DNA from: Planctomycetota bacterium
Lineage (GTDB): Bacteria; Planctomycetota; Planctomycetia; Pirellulales; Thermoguttaceae
Direction of reading: 5' to 3'
Length of the DNA stretch: 33,939 nt
Assembly (NCBI GenBank): GCA_030612765.1
Contig: JAUWNG010000024.1
Span: 1 to 33,939 of the forward strand
Position 1 is the first letter of the stretch. Each line of letters begins with the position of its first letter. Positions 23,829-32,211 of the stretch are shown here, in pieces. The notes under the pieces are model-generated. The model searched no databases and was not told the origin of the DNA. It saw only the letters and a program-made list of their open reading frames with translations. The position numbers and the translations under genes were made by a program.

Positions 23829-23853
23829 CGCGACCAACGGTCGCGGCTTTATA
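23829..23853. repeat. Palindromic element GCGACCAACGGTCGC
   Basis: The element ends GGTCGCGGCTTTATA and is directly followed by GGGGTG, the ribosome site of the DUF1559 gene at 23868. It matches the element abutting the miaA start (8839-8863). Confidence 0.82.
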
Positions 23854-23867
23854 GGGGTGCAGACGCA

Positions 23868-24830
23868 ATGACCCGGCGACGCGGCGCTTTTACGCTAATA
23901 GAATTGCTGGTGGTCATAACGATCATTGGAATACTGATCGCGCTCATGCTGCCGGCGGTGCAGGCCGCGCGGGAAGCGGCGCGACGCGCGCAATGCGCCA
24001 ATAATCTGAAGCAGATCGGTCTGGCCGTTCAGCAGTACCACTCGGCGCTCGGCTCGTTTCCGCCCGGAAACGTCCTCAAGGCGGCAGGGTTCTGTCCCGG
24101 TGATGCCAACGTGCAATCCGATGACGGCACGAATTGGGCAATCTCCATCCTGCCGTATATCGAGCAAAAAGCCTTGTACGACAGCTACGATTTCGGGGCC
24201 TATAACGAGTCGCCGCCGAACCGGCAGGTGCGAGAGACGTTCATCGGAATGTACGCCTGTCCGTCCGACTCCGATACCTCCTCGTTGGCGGTGCCCGCGA
24301 GAGGACCGGCCAGTGTCTCGCAAGGGAACATCCCCTACATGCCCGGTTCCTACCGCGCGATGTCCGGCCGGAGCGACGGGTATCGTTATCTCGACTCCTC
24401 GGAGCTTACTTCGTATCCAAGGTCTTGGCGAGGACCGATCCATGCCATCGGCGTCCTGGGCTTTTCGACCGAAACTTGTGCCCACGTCCGAGACGGAACG
24501 TCAAACACCTTGTTGGTGGGCGAATCGACTACCCGGACACGCCCTAATCAGCGTACTTTTTGGGCTTACTCCTACGCCTATTTCTCCCTCTCGGCGGCAA
24601 CCGTCGGCCAGAATCGGACCCTGTTGGGCGACTACAGCCAGTGCGTGGCCGCCGGCGGATCGGGCAAAGAAAACCCCTGCAAACGCGGCTGGGGTAGTTT
24701 CCATCCCGGTGGATTGCATTTTGCGCTCTGCGACGGCACGGTCCGGTTCCTCAACTCGACCATCGACGTGCAACTGTTCGCCGATTTGGCAACCATCGCC
24801 GGCGGCGAATTGGCTTCCGTGCCGGAGTAA
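23868..24830 (+). CDS. DUF1559 protein with type IV prepilin-like N-terminus (320 aa)
   Basis: The N-terminus MTRRRGAFTLIELLVVITII is a type III (prepilin) signal, with the glutamate expected at +5 of the mature helix. The DUF1559 core follows: LPAVQAAREAARRAQCANNL, KQIGLAVQQYHSALGSFPPG. The C-terminal H-X9-DG signature is present as the GGLHFALCDGTVRFLNSTID segment, with its histidine and the DG pair. Planctomycetes encode many such proteins, whose function is not established; a pseudopilin-like or surface role is supposed. AGGGGTG precedes the ATG at 23868 by about 8 bp. The protein follows a PEP-CTERM gene, but repeats separate them. Confidence 0.93.
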   Translation: MTRRRGAFTLIELLVVITIIGILIALMLPAVQAAREAARRAQCANNLKQIGLAVQQYHSALGSFPPGNVLKAAGFCPGDANVQSDDGTNWAISILPYIEQKALYDSYDFGAYNESPPNRQVRETFIGMYACPSDSDTSSLAVPARGPASVSQGNIPYMPGSYRAMSGRSDGYRYLDSSELTSYPRSWRGPIHAIGVLGFSTETCAHVRDGTSNTLLVGESTTRTRPNQRTFWAYSYAYFSLSAATVGQNRTLLGDYSQCVAAGGSGKENPCKRGWGSFHPGGLHFALCDGTVRFLNSTIDVQLFADLATIAGGELASVPE

Positions 24831-24849
24831 GTGTGTAGATGTCGTATCC

Positions 24850-24915
24850 GTTTAGCGGCCACCGGAACGGCGGCCCCAGTTCCGCCATAAGCCGCCGTAC
24901 CGGCGGCTGCTAAAC
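24850..24915. repeat. Palindromic repeat, family H copy 2
   Basis: CGTTTAGCGGCCACCGGAAC to GTACCGGCGGCTGCTAAAC. It lies between the convergent DUF1559 and methyltransferase genes, where a terminator would be expected; no T-run is seen. Confidence 0.85.
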
Positions 24916-24923
24916 ATTGACGT

Positions 24924-25556
24924 TCAATCCACGCCCGCAAGTCGGGCCTGTAAGAAAAACCCGTCCTTTCCGTCGCTGATTTCGGGCGGATCGAAACCGG
25001 CCACCTTCAGCCAATCCCGCCACTGGGCGTCACGGGGGAGTAAATCGCCGCCGATCTCTCCGCCCATGCCGCGATGAAACGCGTTGATTTCGTCCCGGCC
25101 GTGCAAGTGCATTACGATCAGCCGGCCTCGCGGTTTGAGACATCGGGCAAGGTTTCGCAAGGCGGCCGGTTGGTCGCGGAAGTGGGGAAAACTGTGAAAG
25201 CACAAGGCCACGTCGAACTCCGCCCGGCCCAAATCGTCCCGACACACGTCGGCCGGCCGAAACGCCGCGTCGATCCCCTTGGCGGCGGCCTTGCGCAGCA
25301 TTTCGGGCGAGAAATCGAGGGCCGTCACCCGGCCCGGCCGGACCCGATCGACCAGCCATTCGGTCAACTGACCGGTGCCGCACCCCACTTCCAGCACACA
25401 GTCGCCGGCGTGAAGATCAAGCCGCTCGGCGCATCGATCCACCTCTCGAACCGTCTCGGCGGGGTCTTGTTCCGATGTGTCCCACTCCTTGGCGAGGCGA
25501 TCGAAGAAACCGATCCTTGCGTCCGCGGCGGGTTGAGGAGCATCCGTTTTATTCAT
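24924..25556 (-). CDS. SAM-dependent methyltransferase, class I (210 aa)
   Basis: The SAM-binding motif I is VLEVGCGTGQLTEWL (residues 54-68), followed by VTALDFSPEMLRKA (motif II region), a motif around DVALCFHSFPHFRDQPAALR and LKPRGRLIVMHLHGRDEINA. The fold is that of UbiE/small-molecule methyltransferases. MenG/UbiE-like activity cannot be excluded, but no motif points to a quinone specifically. The ATG at 25556 is chosen because the frame further upstream runs through a GTTCCCACGC repeat. It is divergent from the metal ABC importer, with 156 bp between starts. The substrate is unknown. Confidence 0.87.
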   Translation of the reverse strand: MNKTDAPQPAADARIGFFDRLAKEWDTSEQDPAETVREVDRCAERLDLHAGDCVLEVGCGTGQLTEWLVDRVRPGRVTALDFSPEMLRKAAAKGIDAAFRPADVCRDDLGRAEFDVALCFHSFPHFRDQPAALRNLARCLKPRGRLIVMHLHGRDEINAFHRGMGGEIGGDLLPRDAQWRDWLKVAGFDPPEISDGKDGFFLQARLAGVD

Positions 25557-25601
25557 GGCGTTTCCACGGCTTCCTTGCGGACGCGGAGCGTCCGGGCAGG
25601 G

Positions 25602-25626
25602 CGTTCCCACGCAGAGCATGGGAACG
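25602..25626. repeat. Palindromic repeat, family E copy 3
   Basis: CGTTCCCACG and CATGGGAACG-type arms around GCAGAG. It lies between the methyltransferase start and the metal ABC operon. Confidence 0.75.
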
Positions 25627-25712
25627 AGAGCGCGCGAGGCATTTTCCGGTAATACGCTTTAGTGTATCATAATATCGTTGGTGAGGTTTCAATCGTCAAA
25701 GGTTTTTTCGAC

Positions 25713-26558
25713 ATGATTGCACGCCTGAGGGGATTGTTTTTGTTGGGGGCCGGGGTTGCCGCGATGCTTGTCGCGGGTTGCGGTCCCTCGGCCGAGCCGG
25801 TGGCGCTCGAGGACATGCCGGTGGCCGTCTCCAGCCCCTACCTCGAAGCGGCCGTCACGGACGTGCTGCGATCGGAAACGCCGTTGGTCCGGCTTGCCGG
25901 ACCAGGCATGTGTCCGGGGCATTTCGACATGCGCCCGAGTCAAATCAGGGAACTGTCGAAATGCCGGCTGTTGGTGCGGTTCGACTTCCAAGAAGGACTG
26001 GACAAAAAAATCGCCGGGCGGACGGACGGCACACTGCGGATCGTGGCGGTCGAGCCGCCGGGGGGATTGGGCGTGCCGGACACCTACCTCGCGGTCTGCC
26101 GCCGATTGGCCGAACACTTTGTGGCCGACGGAACCTTGAGCCAAAAGGACGCCGACGACAGATTGGCCGAGATCGAGCGCCGCGCCGCGGCGCTGCGAAA
26201 GGAAGCCGTCGGCAAGATCGACTCTGCCGGACTACGCGACGCGCCGGTGTTGTGCAGCGGACATCAGTCCGGCTTCTGCCGCTGGCTCGGATTGCGGGTG
26301 GCGGCCGAGTTTCCCAGCACCGACACGGCCTCGACCGGCCGTCTCGACCGGGCCGTGAGGGACGCCGACGACGCCGGAGTGCGGCTGATAGTCGCCAACG
26401 AGCCGGAGGGTCGCCGCGCCGCCGACGCGCTGGCCGACCGTCTGCACGCGAAGGTCGTCGTCTTCGCCAATTTCCCCGAGCCGGGAAAACAACGTGCCTT
26501 CGACGCGATGGTCCGACGGAACTTGTCGGCGCTGACGGCAGCCACGGAGCAACCATGA
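25713..26558 (+). CDS. Metal ABC transporter substrate-binding lipoprotein, ZnuA/TroA-like (281 aa)
   Basis: A signal peptide with a lipobox (MLVAGC, about residue 24) leads into a cluster A-I binding protein. Planctomycete TroA-like features are MCPGHFDMRPSQIRELSKCR with the histidine in GHFD, then VRFDFQEGLDKKIAG and VPDTYLAVCRRLAEHF. The later CSGHQSGFCRWLGLRVAAEF supplies another His, and EFPSTDTASTGRLDRAVRDA and LIVANEPEGRRAADAL are typical for the second lobe. It is the first gene of a three-gene importer; its stop overlaps the ATPase start (ATGA, 26555-26558). Zinc or manganese is the probable ligand; the sequence does not decide. The start at 25713 has no strong ribosome site, and an upstream start at 25662 would disturb the signal peptide. 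Confidence 0.85.
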   Translation: MIARLRGLFLLGAGVAAMLVAGCGPSAEPVALEDMPVAVSSPYLEAAVTDVLRSETPLVRLAGPGMCPGHFDMRPSQIRELSKCRLLVRFDFQEGLDKKIAGRTDGTLRIVAVEPPGGLGVPDTYLAVCRRLAEHFVADGTLSQKDADDRLAEIERRAAALRKEAVGKIDSAGLRDAPVLCSGHQSGFCRWLGLRVAAEFPSTDTASTGRLDRAVRDADDAGVRLIVANEPEGRRAADALADRLHAKVVVFANFPEPGKQRAFDAMVRRNLSALTAATEQP

Positions 26559-27358
26559 AAGCGCCCGTCGTCGAAATTCGTTCGTTGCGGGTAAGACGCG
26601 GAGGGCGAACCGTCCTTCAAGTCGAGCGGCTCGAAGTCGTCGAAGGGGAAGTGGTCGTGGTGCTTGGTCCCAATGGGGCGGGCAAGAGTACGCTGCTGAA
26701 GTGCGCGCTCGGTTTCACGCGCCCAAACTCGGGCGAGTTCCGCGTGCTGGGCCACCCCGTCTGGCCGTCGGCCGCCGCGCCGCTGTGCGCGCTCCGCCGC
26801 CGCATCGGATACGTCCCCCAGATGCTGGCCGCTCACAGCGAGATGCCGCTTACGGTCCGCGAGGTGGCGGCGATCGGGCGGACGGGCATCGCCGGACTCT
26901 TCCGACGCCTGACACGCTCCGATTGGAACATCATCGACGACTGGCTCGAACGGCTCGGATTGGCCGATCTGGCAGGGCAAGCTTACGCCGGTCTATCGAG
27001 CGGAGAACAACGAAAAACGTTGATCGCAAAGGCCATGGTTCAGCAGCCGGAGATGCTGCTGTTGGACGAACCGACCGCCAATCTCGATCTGTTCTGGCGC
27101 GAACAAATCGTGGACCTGCTCCAACGATTGCACGAGGAAACGGGGCTGACGATCCTGCTGGTCTGTCACGAATTGGAGGCCGTCCCGCCGTGCTGTCGGC
27201 GGCTGTTGGTATTGCGCGACGGACGGTTGATTGCCGACGGCCCGCCCGAGAATGTTTTGACCCGCCAAATGGTCGAGAACCTGTATGGTTCGCGGCTGAG
27301 ACTTTTCACGGCCGACCGGCGTTATGCCGCCGTGCCCGTCGGGGAGGCGTTTATTTAG
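26555..27358 (+). CDS. Metal ABC transporter ATP-binding protein, ZnuC-like (267 aa)
   Basis: The ATPase shows Walker A GPNGAGKST (38-46), signature LSSGEQRK (147-154), Walker B MLLLDEPTANLD (167-178) and the switch histidine in LLVCHELEAVPPCC. The Q-loop is RIGYVPQM. This matches the ZnuC/MntB subfamily, and adjacency to the binding protein and permease supports metal import. The gene overlaps the previous one by four bases. Its stop codon TAG (27356-27358) lies within the outer TTTAGCCC end of a family A repeat, so the C-terminus is set by the repeat. The repeat separates it from the permease gene by 123 bp, an unusually long gap for such an operon. Confidence 0.9.
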   Translation: MKAPVVEIRSLRVRRGGRTVLQVERLEVVEGEVVVVLGPNGAGKSTLLKCALGFTRPNSGEFRVLGHPVWPSAAAPLCALRRRIGYVPQMLAAHSEMPLTVREVAAIGRTGIAGLFRRLTRSDWNIIDDWLERLGLADLAGQAYAGLSSGEQRKTLIAKAMVQQPEMLLLDEPTANLDLFWREQIVDLLQRLHEETGLTILLVCHELEAVPPCCRRLLVLRDGRLIADGPPENVLTRQMVENLYGSRLRLFTADRRYAAVPVGEAFI

Positions 27359-27436
27359 CCCCCGGTGAATACACCGGGGGCGCGGTCCGAAGCGCCCCAC
27401 AACGTTCCCCGCCGTGTATTCACGGCGGGCTAAATA
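27353..27436. repeat. Large inverted repeat, family A copy 3, within the metal ABC operon
   Basis: ATTTAGCCCCCGGTGAATAC to ATTCACGGCGGGCTAAATA. It covers the ATPase stop codon and fills most of the gap before the permease gene. Confidence 0.93.
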
Positions 27437-27481
27437 AACAATTCCAAAACACACTATAACGTCTGACCCCTGACCCTAAAA

Positions 27482-28306
27482 ATGGACCTGCTTTTCTGGG
27501 CACCTGTCGTCTGCTGTGGAGCGCTGGCCGGGGCGTCGACCGGTTTTCTCGGCACCTACATCGTCGGGATGCGGATTCCGTTTCTGGGTATTTGCGTTTC
27601 CCACGCCGCGCTGACTGGGGCGGTGTACGGCGGACTCTGCGGACTCACCGGGCCAATGCTGTTGCCGCCCGCTCTGGCAGGCGCCGTGATCGCCGCACTC
27701 TTGCTGGGAACACTCGATCCGCAATCGTCGCGAATCGACTCGAACGTGCTGATGGGCATCCTCTTCTCGCTGACCATGGGGCTGGCGTTTCTCGGGCTTG
27801 GATTGTACGGCATCTACGACATCTCGGACAACGAAGTCCGCAGCCTGTTGTGGGGGAGCTTGAACTTCTGCCGCTGGAGCGATTTTTACATCATGGCCGC
27901 CGCCGCCGTGCTGGAGATCGTCGTCGTGGCGGCGTTCTACAAGGAATTGCGGGCGATCCTCTTCTCCCGCGTACACGCAGCCGCCGCCGGAGTGCCGGTT
28001 GTGCCCGTCTGGACGGCGCTGCTGATTCTGACCAGCGTCGTGCTGACGGTCAATTTTCAGACAGTGGGCGGGCTGATGATCTACAGCCTGCTGACCAATC
28101 CGGCGGTGGCGGCTTTTCTGTTGGTCAAGGGATACGGCAAGGCGTTGGCGCTGTCGGCGCTGTTCGGTTTGCTCAGCGGGCTGGGTGGATTTCTGTTGGC
28201 CGCGGCGACCGACCTGCCTACCGGAGCGATGATCGTGATCCTCTCGTCGCTGCTGGTGGGCCTTGCGTGGGCGATTTCCGGGCTGCGGCGTCGAGCGGGA
28301 CGTTGA
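27482..28306 (+). CDS. Metal ABC transporter permease, ZnuB-like (274 aa)
   Basis: Eight or so membrane helices are visible, for example GALAGASTGFLGTYIVGMRI, LPPALAGAVIAALLLG, ILFSLTMGLAFLGLGLYGIY, WTALLILTSVVLTVNFQTVG and GLLSGLGGFLLAAATDLPTG. The segment SRIDSNVLMGILFSLTMGLA and the later TDLPTGAMIVILSSLL are characteristic of the ABC-3 (ZnuB/TroC) family. It is the third gene of the importer. The ATG at 27482 follows CCTGACCCTAAAA with no clear ribosome site. A short palindromic repeat (28319-28350) follows the stop and may serve as the transcript end. Confidence 0.9.
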   Translation: MDLLFWAPVVCCGALAGASTGFLGTYIVGMRIPFLGICVSHAALTGAVYGGLCGLTGPMLLPPALAGAVIAALLLGTLDPQSSRIDSNVLMGILFSLTMGLAFLGLGLYGIYDISDNEVRSLLWGSLNFCRWSDFYIMAAAAVLEIVVVAAFYKELRAILFSRVHAAAAGVPVVPVWTALLILTSVVLTVNFQTVGGLMIYSLLTNPAVAAFLLVKGYGKALALSALFGLLSGLGGFLLAAATDLPTGAMIVILSSLLVGLAWAISGLRRRAGR

Positions 28307-28318
28307 TTCGATCGGCAT

Positions 28319-28350
28319 TGTAGAACGGAATTCATTCCGTTTTGCTACAA
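28319..28350. repeat. Palindromic repeat, family J copy 1 (AACGGAATTCATTCCGTT)
   Basis: TGTAGAACGGAATTCATTCC followed by GTTTTGCTACA forms a hairpin with TGTAG/CTACA edges, just after the permease stop. The related element at 29671-29744 is longer. Confidence 0.9.
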
Positions 28351-28440
28351 TCCCCTCGCCGGGCTATCTGTTCAATAACTACCGCTCCCTGACCCCTGAC
28401 CTCTGCCCCCGTTTTGAGGTAAATATTCCGAAAAAAGTGG

Positions 28441-28469
28441 TTGTAATTCTACAGGTAATTAGGTATATT
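28441..28469 (+). promoter_or_regulatory. Probable promoter of the second PEP-CTERM gene
   Basis: TTGTAA (28441-28446) and TATATT (28464-28469) are 17 bp apart in an AT-rich stretch 58 bp before the ATG at 28527. GAGG at 28515-28518 is the ribosome site, 8 bp from the start. Confidence 0.5.
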
Positions 28470-28526
28470 ATGGGTGTGCCTGTTCAGGATTCTTCTCGTA
28501 ATTCTAGCTAAGATGAGGCAGCGACA

Positions 28527-29549
28527 ATGAAGACATTAATTGCGAGAGGAGGTCTAGTCACAAGTGTTTTTTTATCTCTGACGTGCATCGCACAAGCAGG
28601 TAACATCTATTGGACGGCCGGTACGGCCAACTGGTCCGGCGGTTCAAGCTGGACCCCCACTGAACCCACTTTCGGTGACTGGGCTTACATCAACAACAGC
28701 GGAACCGCACAGGTTACCCCCTCGAATTATGAAAATTGTTACCGTCTCTATCTCGGAGAAAACACCGACGACATGGGAACTGTCGATGTGGCAGGCGGAT
28801 CCTTACGCGTCACTACGTATTTCTATCTCGGCAACTCCGGCAAAGGAATAATGAACGTCACGGAAGAAGGGTCGGTTTCCAGCAACTATTGCTACATAGG
28901 CAACGACTACGACTCGGAAGGCAAGGCTACAGTTGATGGTGTCGGTTCGAGTTGGCAGGTTCACGTTAATCTCTACGTCGGTAATGCGGGCAGCGGCAAA
29001 CTAGAAATCAAAAATGGCAGTTCGGTCAGAACCGGGAAGGATGGCAACATCGCCTTTTATGACACACCCTCAACGGGCGAGGTAACGGTCACCGGTTCCG
29101 GATCGACTTGGGGGATTTGGCAAAATCTCACCGTCGGGGGCATGGGCAGCGGACTGTTGAATATCACCGACGGCGGGCTGGTGAGCGTCGACGGACGTCT
29201 GAATATCGACACCCACGGCAACGCCGGGGACAGTTCTATCAACATGGCGGGAGGCGGAAAGCTGGCATTGTATGGCGACGCGGATGACTCGATCGATGAT
29301 TTCCTGGCTCTGGTGAGTCCTTACCAGGGCACGGATGCAATCCAATACTGGAATGGGTCGGCGTGGGACAACATCACCAATGCCACCCCGGGCGTCGATT
29401 ACACATTGGAATATCTCACCGAAGGCGATCTGGAAGATTACACGATGTTGAACGTGGTGGCGGAGGTGCCCGAGCCATCGACGTTTACTATGTTAATCGT
29501 CGTGTCGATCGGCTTCTTGTTTGTGCGCGGACGCGGCAGGGGACGGTAA
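28527..29549 (+). CDS. PEP-CTERM protein with T5SS/PEP-CTERM-associated repeats (340 aa)
   Basis: A signal peptide (residues 1-24, ending IAQAG) is followed by an autotransporter-like series of beta repeats: YRLYLGENTDDMGTVDVAGG, FYLGNSGKGIMNVTEEGS, SNYCYIGNDYDSEGKATVDG, LYVGNAGSGKLEIKNGSSV and TVGGMGSGLLNITDGGLVSV. These match the T5SS/PEP-CTERM-associated repeat type ((Y/V)(L/I)G..G.G...V..G) and probably form a beta-helix. The C-terminal sorting signal VPEPST, hydrophobic stretch FTMLIVVSIGFLFV and RGRGRGR tail are at 314-340. The protein is likely exported and exosortase-anchored. Codon use and AT content look slightly different from the neighbours, consistent with a faster-evolving surface protein. 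Confidence 0.9.
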   Translation: MKTLIARGGLVTSVFLSLTCIAQAGNIYWTAGTANWSGGSSWTPTEPTFGDWAYINNSGTAQVTPSNYENCYRLYLGENTDDMGTVDVAGGSLRVTTYFYLGNSGKGIMNVTEEGSVSSNYCYIGNDYDSEGKATVDGVGSSWQVHVNLYVGNAGSGKLEIKNGSSVRTGKDGNIAFYDTPSTGEVTVTGSGSTWGIWQNLTVGGMGSGLLNITDGGLVSVDGRLNIDTHGNAGDSSINMAGGGKLALYGDADDSIDDFLALVSPYQGTDAIQYWNGSAWDNITNATPGVDYTLEYLTEGDLEDYTMLNVVAEVPEPSTFTMLIVVSIGFLFVRGRGRGR

Positions 29550-29670
29550 AGGTGTCATCTATAACCGTCTTTGAGTCAAGGCCCGGATTTTCCAAAGTCA
29601 TAACAAAACCGGAACGGAGAGCGAAAGGGATAAAGGATCAAAGTTAAGGGGGCGGGAGTTTGTTCTTGAC

Positions 29671-29744
29671 GTAGAACGGAATTCATTCCGTTCACTAATT
29701 CAACGGATTGAAGGCGCGTTGGAACGGATTGAAATCCATTCTAC
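29671..29744. repeat. Palindromic repeat, family J copy 2, abutting the sigma-54 activator stop
   Basis: GTAGAACGGAATTCATTCCG to GAAATCCATTCTAC, with internal AACGGATTGAA motifs. The element ends at 29744; the stop codon of the minus-strand regulator begins at 29747 and ends at 29745, immediately next to it. Confidence 0.9.
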
Positions 29745-31772
29745 TCAGGCCTGCTCCAGTTGGTAGCGGCGGATTTTGCGGTCCAGCGTGGAGCGCTCGA
29801 TACCCAGTATGCCGGCCGCCTTGCTCTTGTTCCAACCGGTGTGGTTCAGGGTGTTGGAGATGTGGCGGAGTTCGACGTCGTTCAACGATACGGGGCGGAA
29901 CTTGTTCGCGCCAAGGGACGACATTTCGGTGTCTCCGGCGGTGGCGAGCTTCGTCAGCAGTAGATACTCGATGCCGATCTCCCGCCCGCGGCAAAGCACC
30001 ACCGCCCGTTCGACCACGTTTTTCAGTTCCCGCACGTTGCCGGGCCAAAGGTACTTCTGGAGTTGATCCATGGCGTCGGTCGTGAAGCCTTTGATCCTGC
30101 GCCCCGTCTCCGCGTTGAACTTTTGCAGAAAAAAGTCGGCCAACAGCGAGATATCTTCTTTCCGTTTGCGCAGGGCGGGGACGACGATCTCCAGCACCCG
30201 CAGGCGGAAATAGAGGTCGCGGCGAAAACGGCCGTCGGCCACGTCGCGCTCGAGGTCGCGGTTGGTGGCGGCGATCACCCGCACGTCGACTTTCACCGGC
30301 TTGGTGCCGCCGACGCGCTCGAAGGGGTGTCCTTCCAGCACGCGGAGGAACTTGGCCTGGAGGCCGGGACTCATTTCGCCGATTTCGTCGAGCATCAGGG
30401 TGCCTTTATGAGCGGCCTCGAACTTGCCGATCTTCCGGTCGGTGGCGCCGGTGAAGGCCCCGCGCTCGTGGCCGAACAACTCGCTGGCCAGCAGGTCGGC
30501 CGACAGCGCCGCGCAGTTCAGACACACGAAAACGTTGTCTTTACGGAGGCTGTTGTAGTGAATTCCGCAGGCGACGAGTTCCTTGCCCACGCCGCTTTCG
30601 CCGCGGATCAACACGGTGGAATTGCTGGAGGCGGCCCGGGCGATTTCCTCGGTCACCTGCCGAATGGCCTGGCTGTGGCCGATGATGTCGCTACGGACAC
30701 CCAGCCGTTCGCGCAGCTCGACGTTCTCGGTGCGGACGCGGGTAAGGTTTTCGGCCAACTCTTGCCGGCGAAAGATGTTTTCCACCGCCACCGCCACGGT
30801 GTCGGCCACCGCCAAGGTGAACTCGAGATCGTCGGGGTCGGGTACGATTGACCGGTCGGTCGAGTAGAGGTGGATCAGGCCGAAGACCTCGCCGCCGCGG
30901 CGCACCGGGGCGCAAATCACGCTGGTGGCGAGTATGTCGCCCTGGCTGTCGCGGCTACCCAGCGTGCTGTCGTCGACCACGTTCCGGGCCAGCACGGCCT
31001 CGCCCTCGCGCATCACGGTCATGGCCAGGAAGTTCGACACGCGGTGATAGCGGTGGGCGGAGGAACTGCGGGAAGCGACGATCTCCAGGTCTTCGCCGCG
31101 AGGCTCGCCCTGATGGTTCGCCGGGAACAAGAGCAGCGCGCCGGCGTCGGCTTGGATCTCTTCGGTCAAACCCGCCAGCGTCAAGTCGGCCATCGCGGCC
31201 AGATCGGGCGCCTTGGCCAACTCGAAAGCCAGCCGGCACAACTTCGCCGCCGCACGGCCGATCTTCGAGACCCCGCTCACTTCCTCTTCGCCGGGGGCAA
31301 GGAACCTGGTTTTGACGCGACGGTGGGTGATGGTCGTCGGTTCGCAGGTGGACAATACGTCCAACTCGTCCAACTCGTCATCGGCGACGGCGGGTTCGGC
31401 CGGGGGGGCCTCGGGCGAGATGCGCCGGATCACCGAGCTGGCGTCGCCCGAGGACGTGAACGCGTCCGAAAGCCTGTGGACGAAGACAAGTTGCGTCCGG
31501 CCGATGCGGATGATCTCTCCGGGCTTCAGCGGCCAATCGCCGCGGACCTTTTCGGTCCCCACGATCGTGCCGTTGCGGCTGTCCAGGTCGCGGAGCGTCC
31601 ATTCTCCACCCGACATGAACACCTCGGCGTGGTTCCGGCTGCACCGCTCATCCTTCAGCACGATCTGGTTCGTCGGCGCGCGGCCGATGATTATCGACTG
31701 GCCCGACACCAGCCGGAACACGTCGCTCCACTTCGACCCCTCGCGGATTACCAGATAAGCGGATTGAGACAC
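29745..31772 (-). CDS. Sigma-54-dependent transcriptional activator with FHA and GAF domains (675 aa)
   Basis: An FHA domain (residues 27-75; IIIGRAPTNQIVLKDERCSR, NHAEVF, RDLDSRNGTIVG) reads phosphothreonine; a GAF domain (about 185-335) follows, then an AAA+ domain (362-590) with Walker A GESGVGKE (391-398), GAFTGA (438-443, the sigma-54 contact), Walker B GTLMLDEIGEMSPG and the arginine-finger region LRRDLYFRLRV-like RRDLYFRLRVLE. A Fis-type helix-turn-helix (630-672) ends the protein. FHA-linked activators suggest control by a Ser/Thr kinase. GTG at 31772 is preferred: GGAGG is 8 bp upstream and homologues begin near SAYLVIREG; ATG at 31829 would add a hydrophobic 19-residue extension. 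It is divergent from the DUF1598 gene and may regulate it, though no -24/-12 promoter is seen. Confidence 0.93.
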   Translation of the reverse strand: MSQSAYLVIREGSKWSDVFRLVSGQSIIIGRAPTNQIVLKDERCSRNHAEVFMSGGEWTLRDLDSRNGTIVGTEKVRGDWPLKPGEIIRIGRTQLVFVHRLSDAFTSSGDASSVIRRISPEAPPAEPAVADDELDELDVLSTCEPTTITHRRVKTRFLAPGEEEVSGVSKIGRAAAKLCRLAFELAKAPDLAAMADLTLAGLTEEIQADAGALLLFPANHQGEPRGEDLEIVASRSSSAHRYHRVSNFLAMTVMREGEAVLARNVVDDSTLGSRDSQGDILATSVICAPVRRGGEVFGLIHLYSTDRSIVPDPDDLEFTLAVADTVAVAVENIFRRQELAENLTRVRTENVELRERLGVRSDIIGHSQAIRQVTEEIARAASSNSTVLIRGESGVGKELVACGIHYNSLRKDNVFVCLNCAALSADLLASELFGHERGAFTGATDRKIGKFEAAHKGTLMLDEIGEMSPGLQAKFLRVLEGHPFERVGGTKPVKVDVRVIAATNRDLERDVADGRFRRDLYFRLRVLEIVVPALRKRKEDISLLADFFLQKFNAETGRRIKGFTTDAMDQLQKYLWPGNVRELKNVVERAVVLCRGREIGIEYLLLTKLATAGDTEMSSLGANKFRPVSLNDVELRHISNTLNHTGWNKSKAAGILGIERSTLDRKIRRYQLEQA

Positions 31773-32211
31773 AAACCGATCCTCCAAACGGACGCAAAGC
31801 CCGAGTAGCCAGCCAAGCAAGTGTAGCAAAATCGCACAACCTATTTACTTTACCTTGCCGGCAACGGGTTCCGCAAGGGTGTCCTTCACGGAGAAGAGGT
31901 CTGGCGGCAGTGCGGTCCCGCCCGCACAAGGGGGGTAAGTTCCTTGCTTTTTTCGGGGCGGCGCACTAACCTATTATGTAATTGATGGTGTTCGGGAATA
32001 ATTCCATTTAGCCCGCCGTGAATACACGGCGGGCAGTGGCGGGTGCATTTCACGCACAATGCCCCAGGTGTATTCACCCGGGGCTAAATGTGTTTTTTGC
32101 AACCAATTCCCGGTCGCCCTCATGTAATTGGAATTACCAGAAGAGGTGTCGCCAGACGCCGCGTCCAAAGTTGGAAACGACGATCCAACGTTGCTCCTAG
32201 GAGTACTCCCC
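31773..32211. other. Divergent 439-bp region between the sigma-54 activator and DUF1598 gene
   Basis: The gap contains the family A copy at 32006-32089 and otherwise AT-rich, unstructured sequence. I see no convincing promoter on either strand. Small frames through 31886-32213 cross the repeat and are not supported as genes. AGGAG at 32200-32204 is the ribosome site of the DUF1598 gene. Confidence 0.55.
32006..32089. repeat. Large inverted repeat, family A copy 4
   Basis: ATTTAGCCCGCCGTGAATAC to GTATTCACCCGGGGCTAAAT, with a GTGCATTTCACGCAC hairpin in the centre, unlike the other copies. Confidence 0.92.

Noticed and set aside
24850-24915. Hairpin between convergent DUF1559 and methyltransferase genes as a bidirectional terminator
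   Set aside because: No T-run on either side, and a related element lies in a divergent promoter region at 2104-2174, so it is better explained as a repeat.
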